64,000 bases of DNA from Centroberyx gerrardi (taxonomy: Eukaryota > Chordata > Actinopteri > Beryciformes > Berycidae). The notes below the pieces were generated by a model, which was not told the DNA's origin, did no database searches, and was given only the letters and a program-made list of their open reading frames with translations. Of the stretch, positions 1 through 12,300 are shown piece after piece. The position numbers and the translations under genes are program-made. The stretch lies in assembly GCF_048128805.1 (NCBI RefSeq), contig NC_135997.1, positions 27,132,315 through 27,196,314 on the forward strand, given 5' to 3'. Within the stretch, counting starts at the first letter, position 1; each line of letters begins with the position of its first letter.

Positions 1-787
1 TGTGTGTGTGAGAAAGTAACCCTCCCTTCCTGTGCAACTTCTGTAAATAAGAATGTGTTCTCGGTCAACTTGCTTGGTCAAATAAGGGTTAAAAATGGGA
101 AGCTTGTCTCTCTTGTTCCGTTCGTGAGGAGGTCACTGGTTTCCCTCGGCCCTGTCCCTCCTCTCTCTGGCCGGGGACCAATGATGGTGGAGTGATTTTG
201 CCGGGCGCACCCCGCTGTTTGTGAAAGGAAGTGAGGTTTGAAGGTCAGGGGCACGTCAGCGATTAATATGGGTGCGTGATGGAATCTACGTACGTGTGGT
301 CGGTATGCAGTCGCTTAGCGTATCCTGCAACAACAGCAGTGTCGCTGGCGTTATCCAGAGGAAAAGTGGGGACTGGTGTGTTTTTTTTTTTTCCCACGAG
401 TTGCTTCTCCTCTCTCATCCCAGAACATTGACGCTTTCAGCATGGCACTGCGTGATAACAGTCTGAATGTTCCACTGTATGATATCCCTGCTGTGTAGGG
501 TACTGCGTATCTAACAGATAAGTCTGTGATGTTGATGTTTTGTGTCCAGTGTATGGTGTGATACCATTGGGAGGATGTCTGTATCAACAACAATGCCCAC
601 TAGTGCTCTACATGGCAATGGAACATGTTTAGTCTTTTTTTTTTCCTTTTGAAAGTTACACTTGTTGGCCTACTCTCTGTCAATGAACACTCATGAGAAA
701 ACAGTGATTTAACTTTTATGGTAGTTGCGTTGTAACTTAAGCAGTTTAATGTAGGTTTTGTGCTACCATGTTTTTGTTTTTTCAATC

Positions 788-2663
788 TGGTATCTGCAGG
801 TCCTTAAGTATGAAAAGTCTTAAATAGTTTTGTGCTGCATGTCCACTTGGATTAATACAGTACAGGGTTAGTAGTACAATATGCAAAATATTTCTGGGCG
901 ACATGACCAAAAATATTTTTTCATATTGATCAATATTGATTATAATCACGATATACATTTAATAATGTTCAATTTAAAGTTTGATGAGTATTCTGCTTAG
1001 GACTAAAACCTGAAGAAACTAGAAAGTTTAAGTAGGGCTGGACAATAATTCAATATTATCGTTTATCGTCTTTCAGTGGAATCATATCGTGATGATATGA
1101 AGATAGATATGATGATATGATATGAAGATATTTTAATATCGTGACACATTTCTGCTGTCTAAATTGATGATGACAAGCAAACTTTACTTAAAAACTCTGA
1201 TAAAATGAGGTATGGTAGGAATATTATTTGAAAATTTCGGTTTTGTTTGACATCACACCTAACAGTACCATTCGGTTCAATGAGATGAACATTAATTTGA
1301 TTATTTAACGTGATTTTGCATACATGAGCCATATCGTGATATATATTGATATTGAGAAAAATCCTTATGATTATCATGATATTGATTTCAACCATATTGT
1401 CCAGCCCTAATATTAAGCATTTAACAGTACCAACATGGCTTTACATTCAGATTTCCTCAGCAAGGCAATACAAGCCAACCTATAACATAGGCTCCCTATG
1501 TTAGTCAACAAAAATAGGCAAGGAGGAAATTAACTGCTACAGTGTGACTCCTGTCACATCTAAATGCCTCGGTTTCAGACATCTCTGTCTTGTTTGTTGG
1601 GGTAGCATACTGAACACAAAATAAACTAAGGCACTCAGAGAGAGAAAACCACCAACAGCTGAACAATTCAACAACTTACCCAACCCAAAGATTTCATTCA
1701 TATCACTTAAATTTTATCTGAAGTTGACCTCTTGACCCTGAAAACATCCCCATAGGATTTGGAATCAAGTCTCTATCCCTCGCAATTTCTGTGTTATGGC
1801 TAAAAAATTATAATCCTCTAATGGCAGAAATCCCAGATCTGGATCACTACCAAAATCGAATCAATTGTTCCTTGGCCCAAGGCCGATCTTTCCACCAAAT
1901 TTAATGGAAATCAATTTGTAAGTGTTTGAGATATCCTGCTGACAGACAGTCTAACTAACATTGACAATAACATAACCTTGGTAACATATCCTCGCTGTGG
2001 AGGCAATAAACATAAATTAAAAATCACCTTGTTGATGATCTTAAAGTAGTTGTTTGCTTTTAAACTACATGTTTGCACAGATGCATTGGCACTTTTCTGT
2101 TTCTCTTAAACCAATTCACACGATTGTTTGCTCAGGTTGAGCTCCAGCATTTCTGGAGTAGAAGGACCGCTAACAGGTTAGCTAGTGTTCAATGGACGAC
2201 TGAGGCTAACATGATACCGCAAACTAGGGCTGTCAGTTCCCCCTAAAAATCAAATTTGACTATGAATTGACTGAAATGAGTCAAATTCCAATGTGCATGC
2301 TTATTTTTGTTGCCAGGTTGACTGTTTGTATTGACAGTTTCTCTGTAGATTGAGAAAAAAAACACTGTAAATTATATTATTGTAAATAAATTCCAAAAGT
2401 TTATCATCGTTATTGTGGCAAATTTTTAATTTGATCCTTTTATCACCCAGCTCCAATGCAAAACATTTTTATTTTCTTTTTCACTGTTTCTTATACTGTC
2501 CTTTCATAGTTTTAGAACTTTCATTACCCCTGTTCAATCAGAAACAGGCTGGTTATGCCAGCTTTGTGTCTTTATTTTGGTTTTTAAATTGATCTTAAAT
2601 TCATTTCCATGTAGCAAGAGTCTTAAAAAGTCTTACATTCGGCTATCTGAAACCTGCAGATGT
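788..2663. mobile_element. Possible decayed DNA transposon with tctgcaggt termini, containing the MITE
   Basis: TCTGCAGGTCCTTAAG at the left and the reverse complement of CTGAAACCTGCAGA at the right, each next to AAGTCTTA motifs, look like degenerate inverted ends. Related 'gacctttttaatgcc' sequence recurs near 3360-3390 and 40780-40800. If real, the 1033-1409 MITE is nested inside it. No clear target duplication was found. Confidence 0.3.
1033..1409. mobile_element. Non-autonomous hAT-like MITE (tagggctggacaat termini)
   Basis: The left end TAGGGCTGGACAATA is mirrored by TATTGTCCAGCCCTA at the right end, enclosing 377 bp of A/T-rich sequence with repeated ATATCGTGAT motifs. The flanks AGTTTAAG and ATATTAAG match at 6 of 8 positions, which fits a decayed 8-bp target duplication of hAT transposons. 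It has no coding capacity. Confidence 0.75.
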
Positions 2664-5030
2664 CCTGATATCACAGTCTGGCCTTTGGGTGACTTTGAGT
2701 TAGATTACTGTCATTGCAGTGCTAGGTGGAGGCTTGCTGCCAAATTTCCCTCAATCATGAAAATGGAAAATTTTATGTTCATAATGAAATGAAATGACCA
2801 AAGGGAGAAGCACCAGTCATCATATAACACTTGGGTTTTGAATGCGGGTATTGTGACTCCTACAGCGTGTAGCTCAACAGACCCTTCAGTGTCTTCCAAC
2901 AATGGCATTTCTCTTTGCAGCTGTGTTCTGCTAAACCAGACAGTGTCAGGGATTCTCTTCAGAGACGCGTTCTATGAGGTACCGTGTTAGTAATCGTCTA
3001 GCAATGTCCCACAGTAAACCGCAGCCCTTTACTGAACTGTAATATAGTATTGGAACTAATGTTGGAGAGATTTGATTGAAATCATTCCCAAACTTTCAAT
3101 CAGAGCAGGAAAATAACCTTTTTGTCTGTATGCTACAACGGCTAATAAATCCTAAAATGTTAGGGATGTAATGGTAAATTCAGCGGTTTGAGTTGATACA
3201 TGATAGTGGGGTCACAGTTTATTATAACAATATTTTGAGTAACATCTGAATGAACACAATTGTGACTTAAGAAATCCCTTTTTATTTCTGTGGGAAAACA
3301 AAAACAAAAGTGCAAACCATAAACAGGGTGACTACAGGTCTCTGTAAGTTAAATTTGAAACTTTTAAGACCTTTTTAATGCCAGTTCAAATAAAATTTAA
3401 GACCAATTTCATCTACAAATAAAACAAAACAAACATGCAAAACAAACAACAAAGTATAAATCTGTGCAACCAGGGAAATCTCTCACTAGAAAAGTAGTGC
3501 AAAGAGAAACAGCTATGTTTTGAAGACCTCTGAAACCATAGTTAAAACTCAAATGCAACATATACCAGTGACTACAGTTTTTCATTGTGATGTTTTGTAC
3601 ATTTTGCAGCGTGATGCTAGTGTTACCTGTAAGGCAAGGCTCTTTTATAATACTTGTAAACAGTCTTTGTCAATCTTGTTGCTGTTTTCTTCTTTAATTG
3701 GGAACCCAAAATTCTGCCACACGGCGGCCATGGCACTCAGCTGCCATCATTGAGCCTCAGGTAGTTTCATTGTTGCAACTTAGAGCCATGCATTAGAGCC
3801 ATTAGTGGAGCTGCATGTGGATGTGTGTTTGTTAAGCTACAAATGCGATTACTCTCGTGAACATTTTAGTGTTAAGCCCTATGTGGACAGGATTAGTTTT
3901 ACTGGGGAGGGAGGAGTAATGCAGTCTTTAAAGGAGCAAGTTAGTCATTGCAGTCCTGATTTCACGGACTGCGCGCACCCAATTCTGCGTATTTTACCTG
4001 TCTTTAGGGGCCTTATGAATTTTGACCTCAGGTAATTAGACCAGTCCACACTGGAATCCTGGTTATGGGCATATACTCATATACTCTATACGCTTTTTGT
4101 TGTGGTTCAACATATGAACGTAAACTGCAAGCTTTATACGGTTTTCATTTATCCTACAGCCATAATCGCGATGGTTTGCATACAAGGCAAGGCAGGCTAT
4201 TATCCCATTAGTAGCTGTATTGATTTCTTAAAGACACTGACATTTTGTCTGCACCCGCAAAAAACAGCCAAATGCACAGTGGCCTACCGTAGTACCCCCT
4301 ATCTTCATCTTTTTTCATAATTAGGCTACTTTATGAAGGATTAAGCTAAAGTAATGAACTTTAAATCTTAAAATAAACAAATAAACACTTTATTTTGTGA
4401 CTAAAGTGTGGACAGGCAGATACAAAAAATCGGCATTAAAATTATCAACATATCAGTGTGTTTGTTTCAAAAATAAGAAGACTCAAGCAGAATGAGGCGT
4501 GATGTTCAGTCTGTACATCAGGTGCAACGATGATGCAAATGTCTATCTCTGGGATGCCTCTGGTTAATGAGCAACGATACCCAAAAAGCTTGCTTCCTCG
4601 GGTAGGCTGTGTGTTGGGGAAAATGCCGCGCTTGTGTCAGAGCAGTGGCGTGAATAGTAATGTTTGCCACCATATGATTGATGAGAAATTAGGCAGTATT
4701 GCGCACCAGGTTTGCGGCGAAGGTGAAAATTCAAAATTCGCTGCTAAATGAATGTAGCGGAAACACTGTATTTTTTTGCTCTGTTTTGACTTTCCTATTC
4801 ATGTTAACTTTCTGGTTTCTGTATGTCAAATGGTACAGATTTATCAGGAAGTAGCTCTACAATGTACTGTCGCATGGAGTACTAGTGCTGAAAATGTACC
4901 ATGATATGAGTTTTTTCAGAACCGGTACTCTATTTTGTAGTGTTTCACGTCATATTTACTTTCTTGTGTAATATGCAGACCTATGATGGGAAATCCTCAT
5001 AAAAACGTATTTACTTACACACAGTTTATT

Positions 5031-5082
5031 ACTATACTATACTATACTATACTATACTATACTATACTATACTATACTATAC
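5031..5082 (+). repeat. (ACTAT)n pentanucleotide microsatellite
   Basis: About ten perfect ACTAT units run in tandem and end at ACCATTACAT. Simple repeat with no further function visible. Confidence 0.95.
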
Positions 5083-5385
5083 CATTACATATTATTATTT
5101 CATGTAACATTTAGGTAATTTTATTGATGTATTTTTTGTACACTGTTGTATTGTTTTACAATTGAAAACCACAATACTTGGGCTGGTTTCAGTATCAAAG
5201 TCACATTTTTGGTACAATGACAACACTCCTACAGTGAAGTGAAGTAGCTGCTTACCTACTGGGCATGTTTTAAAGGCCACCCTTTTTTTTCTGGCTGAAA
5301 AGAAAAACAATTGAAACGAAGCTCATCCTTCCTCTTTGACTGACGGTAGCCTTCTCTTCTGTGTCTCTCCCCTTTCCTCCCTTAG

Positions 5386-5483
5386 GAAATGACCTAGAGG
5401 CCTTACAGATACATTTGTGCTTTTGTCGCTCTAATCTGCATCCGCGGAGAGCAGCGAGATTTGGAAGCACACTTGTTTCCGCG
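5386..5483 (+). other. garre1: Candidate non-coding 5'UTR exon of garre1
   Basis: A long pyrimidine tract ending in CCTTTCCTCCCTTAG (to 5385) is a strong acceptor, and GCG|GTGAGTAA at 5484 is a strong donor, giving a 98-nt exon. It could splice to an equally good acceptor (CCCATCTCTCCGCAG, ending 6188), which would give the first coding exon 185 nt of 5'UTR. This rests on splice-signal strength alone. The transcription start was not located and may lie further upstream. Confidence 0.35.
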
Positions 5484-6188
5484 GTGAGTAATAACTACCT
5501 CAGCCAGCAGACAGGGGGGGGGGAACCAGGAAGCCGTCGGAGTTTCCAGACAGGCAGACAAAGCTATCAGCTGGCCACTTGCTCACCTAACGAGCCCTGC
5601 TTGGTGAAGAGGACTTGAGACGGACTGGATCTGTCTGCCCTTTGCCTCCCACAGCTACTCTACCAGCCAGTACACAGGAAGAGCCGAAGCCACATCCTCT
5701 CAGAGCCCAGCATTCACTCGCCTGTTTTTTTTTATTATTATTATTGTTATTTTCCCTCCTTGCTGTTGACCAGTGTCTCATTTTTCATCAAACTCATCTT
5801 GCTTTTTTGCTTTCCGCTTTTAAAAGATTTTCTATTTTTATTAGTGCAGGCTGATACAGGTTTATACATGTACATATATATGTATATATACTCTATATGC
5901 TATACAAAGAAGGATTTTTTTCTGTTCCCATTTTGAAGGAAAGGTAATGCACTTTTTTCTTGACCATATTATCACTTGGAGTAAATTAAAGAGCGTTTTC
6001 AACCCCCACCACCCCGACATTTATGATTATTCTGTTTAAAGCTGAAAATAGGGACTCTGAAGGTGTGTCTCTGCTGGTTCTGTTAGCCGGGCCTGTCTGT
6101 TGTAATCTGCAGCAGGGCTGCATGTAAGCATTGCACTCAGCCTGCCAGTCTTTTTCAGTGCCCTCCCACCTCACCCATCTCTCCGCAG

Positions 6189-6373
6189 CCTCTCTACAAG
6201 GCATACTGAGATGAGCCTCTGGCAGGTGAAACCCTTGAGCTGTCTTTTTACATAACTTGAACAGTTCCAGGACTCTTGGGTTGGGTCTTTTGTTTTGTAA
6301 AGAGAACGAGAGCTCGTGGCTGGCCAAAAAACCCCAAAACAAAACAGGAGCTTCCGGTGCCGTTGCACCACTT
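6189..6373 (+). other. garre1: Probable 5'UTR part of garre1 coding exon 1
   Basis: The stretch between the acceptor ending at 6188 and the MYCC start codon stays open in the coding frame from 6257 but contains no in-frame ATG. This supports 6374 as the first usable start. The context of that ATG (CTTATGT) is weak. The ATG ten codons later (AAAATGG) is strong, so leaky scanning to 6404 is plausible. Confidence 0.4.
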
Positions 6374-9300
6374 ATGTATTGTTGTAGTGCACAGGAAAGT
6401 AAAATGGACTACAAGCGGCGCTTTTTGCTCGGCGGGTCCAAGCAGAAAGTGCAACAGCACCAGCAGTACCAGATGCCTGAGCTGAGCCGGACCCTCAGCG
6501 CCCCCTTGGCCTCTTCTTGCTCGGCGTCTTCGCCCATGGGCACCGGGGTGGGCATGCCTGGCAGCTGCCACCCCCCTCCTTCTGGCGCCACAACTGCGGT
6601 CGCCGACATCCAGCAGGGCATCTCCAAGTACTTGGATGCCCTCAACGTGTTCTGCCGGGCCAGCGCCTTCCTCACAGACCTGTTCAGCAGCGTGTTCAGG
6701 AACTCTCACTACTCCAAAGCAGCTATGCAACTGAAGGACGTGCAGGAACACGTCATGGAGGCGGCCAGCCGGCTGACTGCAGCAATAAAGCCTGAGATCG
6801 CCAAGATGTTGATGGAGCTGAGCGCCGGGGCTGCCAACTTCAAAGACCAGAACGACTTCAGCCTGCAGGATGTGGAGGTAGGCCCTCATCCAGATTAATA
6901 CTATCACACTATAGCCATTATTACAACCACTGCATGCACACCAATATGTCTCAAAACCTGTCAAAGCTGTGTCACAACATTGTATTGACCTAACCTGTTG
7001 AAGAATGACAACTTTGTCTCATTTCCATCGCCACCAGACAGAACAGCTATTGACATTCAAGTCTACCGTTTGCTCTCCCGGAAAGAATTAGTTAAGCTCA
7101 CAACCTGAGGTGCTGGAATCGAGCACCACCTACTTTATCATTTTCGTTTACCCATGGCCTGTCTTGTAGCACTGGTGCTAAGATGCTTAGCTGCATACTT
7201 TTAGAATGTCTGGCTCCGTGATTCAGAGTTTCCTGGCTCAAATGGGACTCTCACGCCCAGTGTTAAGCTGGTGTCAGGATCTGAGGGTGAGGTGTGAAAA
7301 ACACTGAGGATGTGAGAAGAGAAGTCGTCCTTTGTCACTCTGAATGCCACACCGTCTTTCCACGGCACTGAATTTGCTGATGCGTAAAATGTGAAACACT
7401 ATTATCCCTGCAAGTTTAACAGGAGGTTTGGAGTCTGAGGCACTCAATTACCACACAGCCTAAGGTGGGATTTCAAATGCAATTCCTGATTTGCATTGCA
7501 TGCTCATTCTCTCTCGCTCTCGCTCTCTCTCTCTCTCTCTCTCTCTGTTTATCTCTTTGTCTTTGTCTAATCTCTTTTTCTGTCTCTCTCTCTCTCTTGC
7601 TCTTTTGGTCTCTTTCTGTCTCTCTTTATTTTTCTCTCCATCTCTATCTCCCGTCACACTCAATAACAGTTTCTAATAAAGCAGGAATGCCTTAGTTGAG
7701 ATAGATGGATAGTAGGGCTGAACAATTAACCGTAGATCATCGTATATTGCAATTGTATGTATAGACGATTGCTAATCATGAAAACTGGCGATACTGAATT
7801 GTTATATCTTCAATTCCCCAGAAAGTCCTGGTGTGCTATATCAAGTGCTTCCATTGTGCATGACCAATCGCAACCTTTGATTGCACATCGTTCACCCATG
7901 TGACCAAAACAAAAGTTAAAATGGATAAGCAGGCTTCTCCAGTGGGAAAGAACGAGATAAATTTTATATAGATCATCTTTGGAAAAACGTAGCAATGAGC
8001 AAAGTGGAAAAGAATGGATAGTCCCAACTTTGGAGAGGAAAATCCTTCTCCTGATTCTGAATGTGAAAATGTTTTTTCTGTTGATCAAATATGCAGTGTG
8101 ACATTTTCTGCACCGCATATTTGGATTTCCTAGAATACAGCTATTGCACAGACATTTGAAATTCAAGTGTTTGACTGTGAGGTTGATGGCGAAGATGTGC
8201 AACAGGAAGTGAGGCATACATTTTTATATGCTTAAAGCTAGAGCAACCAAACTTCACATAAATGTTTGGGATGGGCCACAAAGTGTGTCAGACCACATAT
8301 GGTTGCACGTCACAGTACCTTTGTCCTGAAGAAGGCATTATGTGCCGAAACGTTGATTACATTAAAACTTTCGCATCAGAGTTACGAGTGTGCGTCTTCT
8401 CCCTTGTTTTGATGCTGTTATGGAGAATTTTGGCAAGACACACAAATGAAGTTGACAGCGAAGAAGCGCAAACCTAAACATTTAATGCTAAAGCAATTAA
8501 AACTTCACATGCATATTTGTGGAGGGGTGCAAAAGTGTGTCAGATCACATTTGGTCGTGCTTTATAATGCTGTCAGGACAAATTGGCAATTTTGCAAATT
8601 GCGATATCTTAGACATCTGTGTGTGTTTTGACCCATGGGTTTGGACCCAGCCAATGGCTGCTAATGGCCGCTTGCTGCTATATTTCAAGTTACATTTGTT
8701 TAGTTTTATGTATTATCTGAATTTTGCAAATAAGGACCACAAGAAGAGTAAGACAGAGTGAAAACAAGACTTTCTGGCTGCTGCTACTTGAGAAGAGAGA
8801 AATAATACTAATCATGAATGAATAATTGTGATTTATAATTGTGATCACAGTATTTAGCAAAATAATCGCAATAATTATTTATGCCGTAATCGTGCAGTCC
8901 TAATGGATAGATAATCTGTCATGTGGTGTCATCAGCATGTGTAACTGTATTTCCAGCCGTCCCAGCAGTGCAGGGTGGTGCCACGCCCTCAGCAGGAACC
9001 CCATCCTTCCTTGTGATTACCAGACCTGCTTATTTCTCCTCCCTTTAATACACAGTAGTAGGAGGAACTGTGTAGCTCCCTGTGTTGTGGCTATCTGTCC
9101 TTATCCCAGAGATTAAGAGAGGAGGTCCTCTCCTTTGTTCCAGTGGCAGCAGATAGGGCTTCACCATTAATTGTGTATAATCACAAATTGTAACTTCATT
9201 TCAATAGTTATTGAACTAGTTATACTGTTAATTCAGTATTCATTCTTATTGTTAATTCAGTAATTACAGTACCTGAAATAATGTGTTACTAGGCATGCTA

Positions 9301-12300
9301 AATTAAACTCATGATCTCATAGCAGCGGTACAAGAGATTCTGCAGCGGGACTGCTGCTGCATCAGTGTAGGGGAAACATTGAGAATACAAGCAGAATTTT
9401 GGCAATATTGAAACATTTGATTTTATTTAGAATGCCTGCTGTATTTGAAAATAGTAAAGATTGATATAAGATGCTAAAAATGCAGTAACAGTTGGCTCCT
9501 CAAATATAGACTAATCATGATCATGATTTATAATAGTGATCACAATATTTAGCGAAAATAATTGGGATTATCATGTTAGCCATAATCATGTAGCCCTAGC
9601 AGTGAATGGGCTGGATGGCTGGGGCCAGGATACTGGAGGGACCGCAGGACCTCAGTGGATGTGGCTGTGCCCAAAACAGGAAACACTTTTGCACCGCAGT
9701 CGGTAAATCTGACTCTCTGTGGTCTTGGATATGCACAGATGAATATTAGAGGAAGCCCAACTCTGTGAAAGTTCAGACGGCATGGCTTGGCACTCAAACT
9801 TGCTGTCTGGCCCCGGGCATAAAGGGTACATTTGTTGAAGCAGAGAAGGAAACACGCTAACGCTTTACAATGGCCGTATTCCAATGTATTAACCTGTGTA
9901 TTAACCTATGGGAAAGTACTGTAAGTACATAATAATATTATGTTAGTATATTGATACTGTGTAAGTGTCCTGTGCCAGTAACATCTGCACAAAAAATACT
10001 GGAGACACTGGTACAATGTCTTATTTTTTGTTTTCGTTTGTTTTTTCCACCCAAGATTTTCATTTACCGTACACTAGATCTTTGTGGGGGAAAGAAGTAC
10101 AAAAAATGTCATCCAGTTGTAGTGCAGCTTTTTCCAAAGTAGAGCGCCATCAGGCCGAAACAGATCTGAAACATGCGTGGCTGTTTTGGTCTAACAACTG
10201 TCTTATTTGGAAATAGGAACACTCCTGTACGGTAAGGATAGATATGACCACAACCACCACAACCCCTAAAATAGTCAAATGTACTTTAGACAGATGACAT
10301 GAAACACTCAGCAGAGCATCTGGTCTTTCTCATTTTAAAACAAAACAACATTTTAGGATATTTGACTCATCCTCATGTTTCACCTATAGACTAGGTGCCT
10401 GATCTCCCAAGCGGAGCTTTGAATTTGAATAAAACTTCACTTCTGAAATTGATCCGCACTGTTCGTTACCGCCTCCCATGGTTTATGTTGGTGGAAGAAG
10501 CTCAGTGTGCAAACAAACTAAACTAGGTTAGATCTAGCTCATAATAATAATAATTCATGCTAATCTAGCCTATTCCTGGTGATTGCCTGAGATATGTTGC
10601 ATTTGTGACTGTAAAAGGGATTTTCCTTTGTCTGTGTGAGTCAAGGAATGCTCTTTGGCAGTTGTTTGTATGAGGTCTCTTTAGCCTCCAACAAGAACCA
10701 AATACATTTCTGAGTTTGGGGAGTTGTGGAATGTGAAGCTTTTTTTCTTTTCTTTTTTTCCTAGCTCACTTCTCCTTCCCCTTTTTCCTTTTCCCCCTTT
10801 TTACCGAGAAACCCCAAAAGTCCAGGTCAATGCAGTCTGGAAAACAAACCGCATGTTTTTTTTTTTTTGTTTTAATCGGAGCCCGGCTCTCTGGCTGCTC
10901 CGAGTGCCTCAGCTGCCAAATATGCCTGAAAATGTCACGGTTTGTTAAGAGGCCGTTTGCCGAGCTTGTGAGTTTAAACCACAGAGCGAAGACCGGAGGC
11001 AGACACAGAGGTCCCCACAACCGGAGACCATCACGGCTGCTCTGGGCCAGTCAGACAACTGCACAAGCGCACCCCTCCCCACCCCAGCGCACTGGGAAAA
11101 CAACCCCCTAGACTCCTTCAGCTGTTTAAGAATGCTCTTGGTATCAGTTTTTGAACAGTTGCTGGTTTCTCGATATGTGCTCATGTCATATGACACTGTT
11201 TGGTCTAAGTGCAATAAAACTTATGACCTGTTCATTTTTTAAAGCTGATTTCCATGGCTGTTCTGATTTATTACATTGTGTATGGTGGAAAGAGAGGCAG
11301 AGAGGGCATGGGCAGGAAAGATGAGAAATGGAGAGGGGGGAAGGAAAGATTGGAGAGAGAAAGAGAGAGACAGGACAGATGCTAGAGAGAGACGTGTAAG
11401 ATTGCAGAGAGATGGAGGACAACATGCAACAGGTCATGAGTTGGATTCAAACCTATGGTGTCACACGTACAATTCCCTACCTCTCTGCTTCTGACTGACC
11501 TCCTGACCTCATTTATGGCACCAGGATTACATTAGGCTCTATTAGAAATGGGAGATGGCGTTATTATCTTAAGCGCAAACAATTCAGTGTACCAAAAGTA
11601 TAGGGGAGATGTAACCTTAACTGGAGTAGGTCTAAAGAAACTGAGATTTATTTCTCAACCAGAGTGCTGAGATTTCGGATAGTGAGATTTTTTCTTACCT
11701 CATTTCATCTTTTCATCTTACTTCTTTTCAAAGATGTAGTATACAGTAAACTCCTTTTGTGCAGATGACACATGGGGTATTATGAGTGGAACTAATACCC
11801 TCACCGATATATATGTCAAAGGAAAAAAATGTCCAATAGTATCAGTGCACCAATATATATTTAAGGGCTTGTGGTAGTTGTGGTTATCTCTATTCTTGGC
11901 GTGCTAACAGGAGTGTTCCTATTTCCTAATAAGACAGTCTGTAGGACTAAAGCAGGCACCCACTTTCATATCTGTTTTAGCCTGAAAATAACACCACTTC
12001 AACCAAACCAAGAGGCATTTTTTTACATTTACACTTAGGGATTCACCTGATGAGATAGCATCTAGAATGACGCACGAGTGTGACAATAGAATAAGCCTCA
12101 ATTTGCAGATGACCAACATAACAAGTAACCAATAGCAAGGAATTCAGGGGTCAGGGCATCAATCCCTGACAATATTCCTGTGACCGTAGAATGATCATGT
12201 ATGATAGAAAAGTGCTAGGATAAGAAATAAGAGCTAAGGAGCCAGCATACAAGCAGGCCAAGGACCAGGATGACCATTGACATTAACAAACCAAGTTAGG

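Larger units (their letters stand above)
1..5385. other. Region upstream of garre1: no gene recognised; repeat-rich
   Basis: No open frame here has protein-family character. The region holds an hAT-like MITE (1033-1409), a possible larger element around it (about 788-2663), a second 'tagggctg' element near 2225-2455, a possible degenerate element starting near 3322 with CAGTGTTTC-type ends near 4755-4770, and an (ACTAT)n array. The garre1 promoter should lie in or upstream of this stretch, but I see no clear core promoter. Confidence 0.6.

Noticed and set aside
5986..6342. 118-aa minus-strand frame upstream of garre1
   Set aside because: No protein-family features; overlaps the putative garre1 5'UTR.
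6248..6964. 238-aa minus-strand open frame
   Set aside because: Antisense shadow of GC-rich garre1 exon 1. No family resemblance; the sense strand matches GARRE1.
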